A stretch of 50,771 nt of DNA, from the NCBI GenBank assembly GCA_016744805.1, contig JADGDQ010000012.1:1-50771 (forward strand), read 5' to 3'. Source of the stretch: Sulfurovaceae bacterium (GTDB lineage Bacteria > Campylobacterota > Campylobacteria > Campylobacterales > Sulfurovaceae). The notes beneath the pieces are model-generated. The model saw nothing but the letters and a program-made list of their open reading frames with translations, was not told the origin of the DNA and made no database searches. Shown here piece by piece: positions 7,362 to 14,670 of the stretch (position 1 is the stretch's first letter; every line of letters starts with the position of its first letter). The position numbers and the translations under genes were made by a program.

Positions 7362-8189
7362 CTATCGCATCTGCTTGATGAGTTTGAGGTATGGCTCTTC
7401 GTCTGTGTATATCTTGGCAAAACGGATACCATTTTTTTTGAAATCTCTATAGAGCTTCTCATCATTTCTGTGCAGTGCTTTTGTGTACTCTTTTAGCGTA
7501 GAGTTATCTATACTCCCCTCATACCTAGCACTACTCTCCATATCTATCACTTGTAGATAGCCTAGCTCTTTGGGGTTTTCTTCAAATTTATCTCGTACTA
7601 TTACAGCAAATACATCATGTTTTTTACTTAATAAATTTAGGTCAATATCTCCAATAAAATCTGAAACTATAAAGAGCAGAGAGCGTTTTTTGACACGGCT
7701 AAAGAGTGTATCGGTAAAGCCTTTGAAGTCTGCCTCTTTGCCTATAGTCTCAAACTCTGTTAGAGCCTCCACCGCACGGTTGACAGCAAAGAGTTTTTTG
7801 CTTGGTTTACTCTTTTCATAAAATTTATCTGCATAGATAAGATGCGAAAACAAATCTGAGTTTTTAACAGCTGAAAACCCAAGTATAGAGACTATCTCTG
7901 CTATCAGTTCACTCTTTTGCCGTACCGTACCGAAATAGACAGAGCCATTCATCATAGTAGCTACCACCACATTGAGCTCTCTCTCTTCTTTATATATCTT
8001 GACAAAGGGTTTGCCAAGTTTGGCAGTAGTCTTCCAGTCTATCTTACGGACATCATCCCCATAGATATACTCTCTAAGCTCCGCAAACTCAAACCCCTGC
8101 CCCTGAAATAGAGAAGCATTGTTACCAAGCATCTCACCAAAGACCTGCCGTCTCGTTTTTAGGATAATCTTTTTTGCTGTTTTTGTCAT
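7362..8189 (-). CDS. DUF58 protein of the Bat operon
   Basis: A 275-residue soluble protein. The segment GQGFEFAELREYIYGDDVRKIDWKTTA splits into the two classic DUF58 motifs (F.ELR.Y..GDD.R.IDW), and a VWA-like fold follows (LFIVSDFIGDID). First gene of the operon, with GAAGGT as ribosome binding site. Operons of this type usually begin with a MoxR AAA+ ATPase; here none is present up to the next gene, so the ATPase must be elsewhere or absent. Confidence 0.88.
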   Translation of the reverse strand: MTKTAKKIILKTRRQVFGEMLGNNASLFQGQGFEFAELREYIYGDDVRKIDWKTTAKLGKPFVKIYKEERELNVVVATMMNGSVYFGTVRQKSELIAEIVSILGFSAVKNSDLFSHLIYADKFYEKSKPSKKLFAVNRAVEALTEFETIGKEADFKGFTDTLFSRVKKRSLLFIVSDFIGDIDLNLLSKKHDVFAVIVRDKFEENPKELGYLQVIDMESSARYEGSIDNSTLKEYTKALHRNDEKLYRDFKKNGIRFAKIYTDEEPYLKLIKQMR

Positions 8190-8267
8190 GCTTTACCTTC
8201 AATTAGTTGTTCAGTAAAATTTTATGATTATATCAAAGCAGTAATTAGGGGGAGTTTGTTGTGGTAT

Positions 8268-8319
8268 CTATCCCCCCTCGAAAAGGAGTAGTTTTGGACA
8301 AAACAGAAAGAGGGGATAG
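8268..8319. repeat. Hairpin-forming inverted repeat between the porin and the Bat operon
   Basis: CTATCCCCCCTC (8268-8279) and GAGGGGATAG (8310-8319) are complementary apart from two extra C residues, and an inner GTTTT/AAAAC pair lies between them. There is no T-run on the minus strand, so it may be a processing or protein-binding site rather than a standard terminator for the porin transcript. The rest of 8190-8356 shows nothing recognisable. Confidence 0.4.
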
Positions 8320-8356
8320 TGGAGGTTTGTTGAAAAAAGGTTGGTTATATGCTCTC

Positions 8357-9508
8357 TTAGAACTTAACAATTACATCTAATTGTACTCGTTCATAGCTTG
8401 GCTCCATACCATCTTCTTTACTTTTACTCTCGTAGAGTTCATTGAAGAAGAAGTTACCAGCTATATAGAGGTTTTTACCCATTTTGTATTTTGCTCTAAT
8501 TGCATGACCGCTTGCAGCTGTACCACCACCAAAGTTATCTGAATCAGAATATGCACCATAAGTTGCATCCTCTTCTAGGTCTGTATAGGAGTATTTTACT
8601 TGCCAGTCACCAACATCTTTAGCTTTACCTAGTTGGAGTGCAATATCATATCCAAAGTTATTCTCATCAGCACCAAAGTTATAGGCAACACCTGCAGCAA
8701 CTTTAAGTGGCATACCAACTACATCTTTAAACTGTAGCTCACCAAATCCCTCTACGATATGATAATCATTTTCATAGAAACCATTTGCATCTAAGGTATT
8801 CCCTTTGCTACTACCAAAAAGCGGTATGTTGCCTTTGAGACCATCATAGATGTAGACACCAGTACCTAAGTTAAGTTTTGCAAAATCTAAGTTAGATTTG
8901 TGTACATACTGTGCTATAAAGAGGCTAACATCTTCTGCATCATCTGTAGCTTTCTCTTCTAAAGTTGGTTGATTTATACCTAAAGTGATAATCTTTGTGT
9001 CATCTTTGTACTGGTAGTTTACCCCGTTCATTGAGACATCATTATCCCAAACAAGTTGTGATTTGATAGGTCTGTACATCATATATGGTTGTCTACCTAC
9101 TTTATAAGTAGAGTTACCACTCTTGTAGTTCAAGCTCATAATATTAAATCTAAGTGACTGCAAAAAGTAGTCACTCAAAGACTCATCATCTTCAAATGTT
9201 TGATTTCCTGAAGTTGGATTTGCAAAACCACTTCTCATACCAGCTTGGAACTGAAGATTCTCTAAGAGGTCAACTTTTGCTCCTAGTCTTAAACGGTATC
9301 GGTTTCTATATTTATTATCAGCATCATCTCTTTCGATACTCTCATATCTTAATCGTAAATCACCTTTGAAATGAAATCTATCCATAAAGTCGTATTCAGC
9401 TACAGGAGCTATCTCTTTTACCTCTGTTGCTGGTTCAACAGGAGCTATGTCACCACCAGCAGTTGCTACTGTTGCTACTGTTGCTATTGATAATGCAATC
9501 TTCTTCAT
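8357..9508 (-). CDS. Porin_5-type outer-membrane porin
   Basis: 383 residues with a short signal peptide (MKKIALSIATVATVATA), a linker, then a beta-barrel beginning FHFKGDLRLRYESIERDD and NRYRLRLGAKVDL, the pattern of the putative-porin family PF16930. It ends in QLDVIVKF with the terminal Phe of barrel proteins. A ribosome binding site AAGGAATA precedes the ATG. Substrate unknown. It lies directly downstream of the two-component operon and has phased repeats in its promoter, so it is a probable target of that system. Confidence 0.85.
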   Translation of the reverse strand: MKKIALSIATVATVATAGGDIAPVEPATEVKEIAPVAEYDFMDRFHFKGDLRLRYESIERDDADNKYRNRYRLRLGAKVDLLENLQFQAGMRSGFANPTSGNQTFEDDESLSDYFLQSLRFNIMSLNYKSGNSTYKVGRQPYMMYRPIKSQLVWDNDVSMNGVNYQYKDDTKIITLGINQPTLEEKATDDAEDVSLFIAQYVHKSNLDFAKLNLGTGVYIYDGLKGNIPLFGSSKGNTLDANGFYENDYHIVEGFGELQFKDVVGMPLKVAAGVAYNFGADENNFGYDIALQLGKAKDVGDWQVKYSYTDLEEDATYGAYSDSDNFGGGTAASGHAIRAKYKMGKNLYIAGNFFFNELYESKSKEDGMEPSYERVQLDVIVKF

Positions 9509-9538
9509 GTTTTTTTATTCCTTGTTTTTGTTTGTGTA

Positions 9539-9588
9539 AGTATAAAAAAAAACAGTTACAAAGTGGTAACATAGTGTTACTTATTTAC
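9539..9588 (-). promoter_or_regulatory. Porin promoter with OmpR-type direct repeats
   Basis: A -10 (TATACT on the minus strand, 9539-9544) is preceded by two 11-bp direct repeats, TTACAAAGTGG (9556-9566) and TAACATAGTGT (9567-9577), agreeing at 8 of 11 positions, and a weaker third unit at 9578-9588. They overlap the place where a -35 would be and the end of the kinase gene. Tandem half-sites with helical-turn spacing are typical of OmpR/PhoB-family regulators, such as the one encoded next door. Confidence 0.45.
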
Positions 9589-10791
9589 AATCTTAAATAT
9601 ATTTAAACCATCTTTATAAGTATAATTAAGGTTCATGCTATGTTTTTGTAGTACTTGATGGACAATATAGAGTCCTAATCCAAAACCTTGTTGGCTACTT
9701 CTCTTATCACCTTTGGAGAATGCTTGGGTAAAATATTCAAGATTATAATCTAACTTATCCCCACTGCTTATAAATGAGATACTTTGAGCATCATAAATAA
9801 TTTTAAGGTCGCTTCCATATTTTTCTCCATTATCTATAAGATTTTTAAAGACTATACTCATAAGGTGAAAATCTACATTTATAGTTTCATTTGTAATATT
9901 AGACTCTATCTCTTTGTCTATATAGAGCCAATCTCGTGCTTGGTCTATAAGCTCTCTGACTGGTATTGGTTTTTTATCTACAGGGTAATCTCCTGATGTT
10001 ATCTCTTCCATCTGTGCTAACTCTTGTAACAGTGATGCAAGTCGCGTAAAGATAGAGTCTAGCATCTTTTTGTTTGACCCTTCATCTAATATCTCGGCTA
10101 ATATTTTACCTTTGGTAATAGGGGTATTGAGTTCATGGAATATATTACGCAAAAACAGTTTTCGTGACTCTATAAGTGTTTTAGATTTTTCAACAGCTTG
10201 ATAAAAGGCATTTGAGAGTAGGCTAATTTCATCTTTTTTCTTTGAAAATTTATAGCTAGGATAGATACCCTCCCCATAAGTTATAATATCCTTTTGTAAT
10301 AATTGTAATGGTGCAAGGCTACGACGCAAAAGAGTATACATTACTATAAGCAAGATAAAAATACCCAAAAAGATAAAAATAGGCAGAGAGAATCTATCCC
10401 AAAAATTAAGTCTATCTTGTAATAGTAACCGTACTGACTTGCTCTCTATACTAATATAATTACCTCCTTTGTAGTGTAAGGTCTTATATTTTTTATGAGG
10501 TCTTCTATGTGGAGTATGTATTTTATCTCTGGGAATATGATATTTTGCTTTTTGTAGTATATATTTTATTTTATTTTGAGGAACTTCTATAAGATTAAAC
10601 TCTTCTATTAACTCTATAGGTTTTTCTCTCGTTGCTCGTATCTCTTTAAATAATATTCTAGCCTTAAACATAAGGTCAGCGTTATCTCTTTTGGCTATAT
10701 GCGTTGTAATAGAAAATGCAGATATAAAGGTAGTAATAATTGCAATAATAAAGAGAATATTGAGTTTGAAAAAAATAGAGTGTGTAAACAT
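9577..10791 (-). CDS. Sensor histidine kinase (ArsS/CpxA-like)
   Basis: A 404-residue inner-membrane kinase: helix about 9-29, periplasmic loop about 30-135, helix about 137-156, HAMP linker, then the H-box LRNIFHELNTPITKGK with phosphoacceptor H219, an N-box (FKNLIDNGEKYG) and a G-box (GFGLGLYIV). The periplasmic loop holds a basic, histidine-rich patch around residues 85-106 (H85, H92, H95, H99, H106), which suggests sensing of acid or metal, as in Helicobacter ArsS. The start abuts the regulator gene with no gap. Input signal unproven. Confidence 0.9.
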   Translation of the reverse strand: MFTHSIFFKLNILFIIAIITTFISAFSITTHIAKRDNADLMFKARILFKEIRATREKPIELIEEFNLIEVPQNKIKYILQKAKYHIPRDKIHTPHRRPHKKYKTLHYKGGNYISIESKSVRLLLQDRLNFWDRFSLPIFIFLGIFILLIVMYTLLRRSLAPLQLLQKDIITYGEGIYPSYKFSKKKDEISLLSNAFYQAVEKSKTLIESRKLFLRNIFHELNTPITKGKILAEILDEGSNKKMLDSIFTRLASLLQELAQMEEITSGDYPVDKKPIPVRELIDQARDWLYIDKEIESNITNETINVDFHLMSIVFKNLIDNGEKYGSDLKIIYDAQSISFISSGDKLDYNLEYFTQAFSKGDKRSSQQGFGLGLYIVHQVLQKHSMNLNYTYKDGLNIFKIVNK

Positions 10792-11466
10792 TTAATCACC
10801 TATATATTTATAGCCCACACCTCGTATAGATTTAATATACTTAGGGGTTTTGCTGTTGTCACCGATTTTGTGCCGTATACGACCCACTATCACATCTATA
10901 CTTCTATCAGAGCTATCCCATTTAATAGCATTAATACTATTGATAATAAACTCTCTACTTACAACTTGATGCTTTTTTCCCAAAAAGAGAGCAAAAATCT
11001 CATACTCTGCAAGTGTAAGATTAAGAGGCTCTTGCTCTTTAAAAATTTGCATTTTATTTGTATCAATCACAAAAAGTTCATCTGTTTTAGCAGTGCTAAT
11101 AGTGCTGTATCGTTTGATAATAGATTGAATCCTAGCAACTAACTCTCTAGGGTCATAGGGCTTGGCAATGTAGTCATCTACCCCTATATCAAATGCCACC
11201 ACCTTATCACTCACATCATGTCGGGCTGTAGAGATAATAATAGGTAGGGTAGGATAGTTGGCTTTTACTCGTTTGCAAAGTTCGAGTCCGTCCATATCTG
11301 GTAGACCTAAATCCACTAAAAGTAAATCATATTTTTCTATAGAGAGTTTCTCTAAGGCTACCAAAGGAGACTCCACACTCATCATCTCTAAGCCATAACG
11401 AGGAAGGTACTGCTCTAAAAGAGCAGTAATTTCTAAATCATCTTCTACCATTAATATCTGTGACAC
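10792..11466 (-). CDS. OmpR-family response regulator
   Basis: 224 residues: a receiver domain (acidic pocket MVEDD, phosphoacceptor D52 in LLLVDLGLPDMDG, Lys in DDYIAKPYDP) and a winged-helix DNA-binding domain (VVSREFIIN, SSDRSIDVIVGRIRHKI, YIKSIRGVGYKY). The start codon is GTG at 11466 with AAGGGG upstream. Middle gene of the operon CpxP-like protein, regulator, kinase. It probably binds the phased repeats at 12050-12083 and 9556-9588. Confidence 0.93.
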   Translation of the reverse strand: MSQILMVEDDLEITALLEQYLPRYGLEMMSVESPLVALEKLSIEKYDLLLVDLGLPDMDGLELCKRVKANYPTLPIIISTARHDVSDKVVAFDIGVDDYIAKPYDPRELVARIQSIIKRYSTISTAKTDELFVIDTNKMQIFKEQEPLNLTLAEYEIFALFLGKKHQVVSREFIINSINAIKWDSSDRSIDVIVGRIRHKIGDNSKTPKYIKSIRGVGYKYIGD

Positions 11467-11481
11467 CCTAGCCCCTTAGTA

Positions 11482-12009
11482 CTATTTTTTTTGTGACAAC
11501 TCAATAAGTTTTGTGCGTTGTTGCGGAGTAAGTATAGCAAAAATTTTCTCCATAGTATCTGCTTTATGCTCTATTCTTTTTGCCTGTCTTTTTTGCATTC
11601 TCTCATTTCTTTTCTCATCATTATCTTGCATAATTTTTTTGAATGCCTCTTTATCAAATTTCTCTGCAGTCATAAATTTACTCATATCACGAGAATCTTT
11701 TTTGGCTTGTCTATTTTTTCTCTCTTGTTTCATCTCTTTAAAATGAGTTTTCATTGATGCTGTTTTTCTCTCAATCATACTCTCTTCAATAAGAGTATCG
11801 AGAGCTTTTTCTTGTTTCTCACTCAAATCAAGTTTGTTTTGTACAATTTTAAAAAATTTATCTCCTTTATTATCCATCTTCTTACAATGCATTTTATGCA
11901 TATTACATTTAGACATTCCACATCTATCCCCAGACATAGGGTTTCCTGCAAAAAGTACACTTGCTATTGCTAAACTTGTCATTGTGGCTACTACTGCTGT
12001 TCGTTTCAT
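11482..12009 (-). CDS. CpxP/Spy-like periplasmic LTxxQ protein with metal-binding-like N-terminus
   Basis: 175 residues with a signal peptide (MKRTAVVATMTSLAIASVLFA) followed by a Cys/Met/His-rich segment (CGMSKCNMHKMHCKKM), then a basic helical protein carrying two LTxxQ-like motifs, LSEKQEKAL and LTPQQRTKL. Such proteins are small periplasmic chaperones or repressors of their cognate kinase. Their being first in an operon with the regulator and kinase parallels CpxP-CpxR-CpxA. The N-terminal cluster suggests binding of copper or another soft metal; this is inferred from composition only. Confidence 0.82.
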   Translation of the reverse strand: MKRTAVVATMTSLAIASVLFAGNPMSGDRCGMSKCNMHKMHCKKMDNKGDKFFKIVQNKLDLSEKQEKALDTLIEESMIERKTASMKTHFKEMKQERKNRQAKKDSRDMSKFMTAEKFDKEAFKKIMQDNDEKRNERMQKRQAKRIEHKADTMEKIFAILTPQQRTKLIELSQKK

Positions 12010-12033
12010 TTTAAATCCTTTTATATTTTAGAT

Positions 12034-12083
12034 ATTGTAATGATAGTAGAGTTATGACAATGGTATGCAAATAGTTTGTAAAC
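12034..12083 (-). promoter_or_regulatory. Promoter and probable autoregulatory repeats of the two-component operon
   Basis: On the minus strand, three 11-bp units lie head to tail at 12050-12083 (TTTACAAACTA, TTTGCATACCA, TTGTCATAACT), followed by TACAAT (12034-12039) as -10. The first unit shares TTACAAA with the repeats in front of the porin. Confidence 0.4.
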
Positions 12084-12116
12084 AGATGTAAATAAAATAA
12101 ACATTAACAATTTTTA

Positions 12117-12168
12117 GATATAATACGACCCATTTTCTATATATCTTAGAAAAATATTTGCAAAGGAG
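12117..12168 (+). promoter_or_regulatory. Promoter and ribosome binding site of rpmI-rplT
   Basis: TATAAT at 12119-12124 follows a T-rich stretch, and AAAGGAG at 12162-12168 is an ideal ribosome binding site for the ATG at 12176. Confidence 0.65.
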
Positions 12169-12175
12169 AACTATT

Positions 12176-12367
12176 ATGCCTAAAATGAAAAGTGTAAAAG
12201 GCGCTGTAAAGCGTTTTAAAGTTAAAAAAAGTGGCAAGATCAAAAGAGGAACAGCTTATAGAAGCCATATCCTTACTAAAGTCGATGGTGGACATCATAG
12301 AAGTATGAGAGCACCAAAATATGTTGATGGTGTTGATGCCAAAAATATTAAAGAGATGATTAACTAA
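12176..12367 (+). CDS. rpmI: Ribosomal protein bL35
   Basis: 63 residues, MPKMKSVKGAVKRFKVKKSG then RAYRSHILT-like and HHRSMRAPKYV motifs: a complete bL35 of normal size. The ATG at 12176 with AAAGGAG seven bases before it is preferred over an in-frame TTG at 12158 that would place the ribosome binding site inside the gene. Structural protein of the 50S subunit. infC and thrS, which often precede it, are not here. Confidence 0.97.
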   Translation: MPKMKSVKGAVKRFKVKKSGKIKRGTAYRSHILTKVDGGHHRSMRAPKYVDGVDAKNIKEMIN

Positions 12368-12483
12368 TAATAATTATTGCAACCAGTTCCCCCGATTTGG
12401 GGCAAGTTCAAACAGAGATAATGTTTGACACCTACTAGAACCAAATTTTAAATTTGAGTATAAGTATCAGGTAAAGGATAACC
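12368..12483 (+). promoter_or_regulatory. Structured spacer between rpmI and rplT
   Basis: This 116-base gap is long for this gene pair. It holds CCCC/GGGG arms (12390-12393, 12399-12402), TCAAAC/GTTTGA arms (12408-12413, 12423-12428) and the near-palindrome CAAATTTTAAATTTG, then AAAGGAT before the rplT start. It could be an autogenous control site for L20 or simply a second leader. Confidence 0.35.
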
Positions 12484-12840
12484 ATGAGAGTAAAAACAGG
12501 GGTAGTTAGAACCCGTAGACATAAAAGACTATTAAAACAAGCCAGAGGTTTTTATAGTGGTAGAAGAAAACATTTTAGAAAAGCTAAAGAGCAATTAGAG
12601 CGTTCACTTGTTTATGCATATAGAGATAGAAGACAAAAAAAGAGAGATTTCAGAAGACTATGGATCGTAAGAATCAATGCAGCTGCTAGATTGAACGATA
12701 TGAACTATTCAACATTTATGCATGGTCTTAAACTTGCAAATATAGAACTAGATAGAAAAATTCTTGCTGATATGGCAATGAATGCCCCTGAGAGTTTTGC
12801 TAAAGTAGCAGAAGCTTCTAAAGCAGCTATCGCAAAATAA
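12484..12840 (+). CDS. rplT: Ribosomal protein bL20
   Basis: 118 residues, strongly basic: [56 protein letters not shown] and the C-terminal globular part LNYSTF-like ([10 protein letters not shown]), the full bL20 pattern and length. An early 50S assembly protein that in several bacteria represses its own operon. Confidence 0.98.
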   Translation: MRVKTGVVRTRRHKRLLKQARGFYSGRRKHFRKAKEQLERSLVYAYRDRRQKKRDFRRLWIVRINAAARLNDMNYSTFMHGLKLANIELDRKILADMAMNAPESFAKVAEASKAAIAK

Positions 12841-12851
12841 TATAATTTTCA

Positions 12852-12881
12852 AGAGGTACTCTTAGAGTATCTCTTTTTTTA
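12852..12881 (+). terminator. Terminator of rpmI-rplT
   Basis: AGAGGTACTC (12852-12861), loop TTA, GAGTATCTCT (12865-12874) pair fully with one G-T wobble, followed by a run of T. The hairpin reaches into the last codons of the convergent Sel1 gene. Confidence 0.85.
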
Positions 12882-14067
12882 ATCTACATCCACCCTTATT
12901 TCCCAAACTACAAGACCTATTATAGTATCGGTATGCCTTTTTAAAATCTATTTCTACACCCTCACCATAATGATACAAAAATCCTAAAATATTACATCCA
13001 TAACTATAATCTCTATAACATGCTTTTTTTAGGTATTTATGAGCTTCTTGATTATTTTGCTTAATACCTTTAGCCTCTATATATGCCATACCTGTATGGT
13101 AACATCCTTTGGCACTCCCTAAGAGGCAAGATTTATAATAGAGTTGATATGCTTTATCCAAGTCTTTAGGTTTGTTTATAGCTCTAGCATACTGGTATCC
13201 TAGTTTGTTGTACTCTATAGCTTTTGTAAGATTATAAGAGTTTGGGGCTTTATATGATTTTTTGAGAATCTGATTAATTTCTAAAGCTCTTTGGGCATAT
13301 TTTTTAGTAGCTCCTCTATTATTATGTTCTTTATAAAGGTCACTTAGTATTTGACATGCTTTAGGATTATTAAACCTACATGCTTTTTTTAGATAAAAAA
13401 CTGCCTCTTTTAGGTTTCGTTCCACAGTTTTGTTTTGAGAATATAAAACTCCCAAATAAAGACAAGCCTCTTTATAAAAGGCACTGCATTTTTTTTTGTA
13501 GAGAGTAATAGCTTTTTGATACTCTTGGGGAGTATCTTTTATTTGACTATTTAGGTGTCTAAGCCTAATACAGCCTAGACCACTATGAAGTTTACATGCT
13601 TTTTCTAGGTACTCTTTGGCTTGTTTTTGGCTACTTTGGAGAGCTTTATTTTGAAGATGGAGTGTTCCAAGTTTAGCACATCCACCACCATTTCCCATAT
13701 CACAGGCTTCTGCATACCGTTCTTGTGCTAAAAGATAGTCTGCTACTATACCTTGACCCTTTTCATAGGCTATACCCAAATAGAGACAGCCATCATTATT
13801 ATCTAGTTCACATGCTTTATGATAGAGTTGTGTAGAGTGTTCAAAATTAGGTGTGACTCCTAAACCCTTTTCATAGATTTGAGCTAAAGCAAAACATCCT
13901 CTAGCATAGAGTGCATCACAAGATTTTTGAAAATATTTTTTAGATAGTAGTAAATTAGCTTTATCCCCTTTACTATAGAAAACTCCTTGTTTAAAGTCAT
14001 CAAAACTATTTGCATACAGACCAAGACTCAAAAGAAAACCTAGGAGAATATATTTAAGTAAAGACAT
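12862..14067 (-). CDS. Secreted Sel1-repeat, cysteine-rich protein
   Basis: 401 residues with a signal peptide (LLGFLLSLGLYA) and about ten Sel1-type TPR repeats of about 36 residues, each with the A....Y..AC..G...GC..LG pattern. Regularly placed Cys pairs suggest one disulphide per repeat, as in the Helicobacter Hcp proteins. A periplasmic or exported scaffold for protein contacts; partner unknown. It lies 3 bases downstream of the HAD gene on the same strand. Confidence 0.88.
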   Translation of the reverse strand: MSLLKYILLGFLLSLGLYANSFDDFKQGVFYSKGDKANLLLSKKYFQKSCDALYARGCFALAQIYEKGLGVTPNFEHSTQLYHKACELDNNDGCLYLGIAYEKGQGIVADYLLAQERYAEACDMGNGGGCAKLGTLHLQNKALQSSQKQAKEYLEKACKLHSGLGCIRLRHLNSQIKDTPQEYQKAITLYKKKCSAFYKEACLYLGVLYSQNKTVERNLKEAVFYLKKACRFNNPKACQILSDLYKEHNNRGATKKYAQRALEINQILKKSYKAPNSYNLTKAIEYNKLGYQYARAINKPKDLDKAYQLYYKSCLLGSAKGCYHTGMAYIEAKGIKQNNQEAHKYLKKACYRDYSYGCNILGFLYHYGEGVEIDFKKAYRYYNRSCSLGNKGGCRLKKEIL

Positions 14068-14070
14068 ATC

Positions 14071-14670
14071 TTATCCTCTAAAGGGTTTATAGTATGCATT
14101 ATGAGAGAGAGCTAACATCTCTTTGTCTCCGCTACTATCACCATAGGCTGTAATTGTTTGATACTCTTTGAGTCTAAGAGACTTTTTTATACGGTTTACT
14201 TTTTCTATACCATAGCAATTTTTTGTATCAAACTTACCTGTGACTCTATTATCTTGACGCTCTAGGCGTGTAGCGATAAGCTCTATACCATACTGCTTTG
14301 CCCATGCATCTATCCAACACTCTATAGAAGCCGATACAATCACTACTTTATCCCCTTTTTCTTGATGGGATCTAATTTGTTCTATTGCTTGGGGACGAGT
14401 AATAGTATCTATCTCTTCTAGGGCATACTTTTTGGCAATGGCTTGAAATTTTTGACTCTCCCAGTCTTGAAAAAAATGTGCTATAAGTTGTTCTTTTGCT
14501 TTATGGTTTGGAATAAATTTAAGCGTATAGGCTAGGAGCATTGGAGAGAGTTTGAGTAAGCCTAGATAATAGTTTTTGCTACCTACGGCATACTTAATAA
14601 ACTCCACTAAAGTATCTTTGCTTGTAATTGTCCCATCAAAATCAAAAAGTGCTAAGTTTCTATTTTTCAT
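14071..14670 (-). CDS. HAD-IB family phosphatase
   Basis: 199 residues with all HAD motifs: I LALFDFDGTIT (nucleophile D10, acid D12), II VVIVSAS, III the Lys in KVNRIKKSL, and IV AYGDSSGDKEM. It belongs to the phosphoserine-phosphatase-like HAD-IB group. The gene overlaps the GT-C-like gene upstream by 11 bases, so it probably acts on the same glycan or lipid-linked sugar route rather than in serine synthesis. One candidate substrate is the phosphoribosyl-lipid made by the UbiA-like enzyme at 44.5-45.4 kb; that is a guess. Confidence 0.82.
   Translation of the reverse strand: MKNRNLALFDFDGTITSKDTLVEFIKYAVGSKNYYLGLLKLSPMLLAYTLKFIPNHKAKEQLIAHFFQDWESQKFQAIAKKYALEEIDTITRPQAIEQIRSHQEKGDKVVIVSASIECWIDAWAKQYGIELIATRLERQDNRVTGKFDTKNCYGIEKVNRIKKSLRLKEYQTITAYGDSSGDKEMLALSHNAYYKPFRG

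Noticed and set aside
12121-12130. TAATACGACC resembles the start of a phage T7 promoter.
   Set aside because: Only the first nine bases agree, and the stretch is part of a normal -10 (TATAAT) for rpmI; no T7-like polymerase is suggested.
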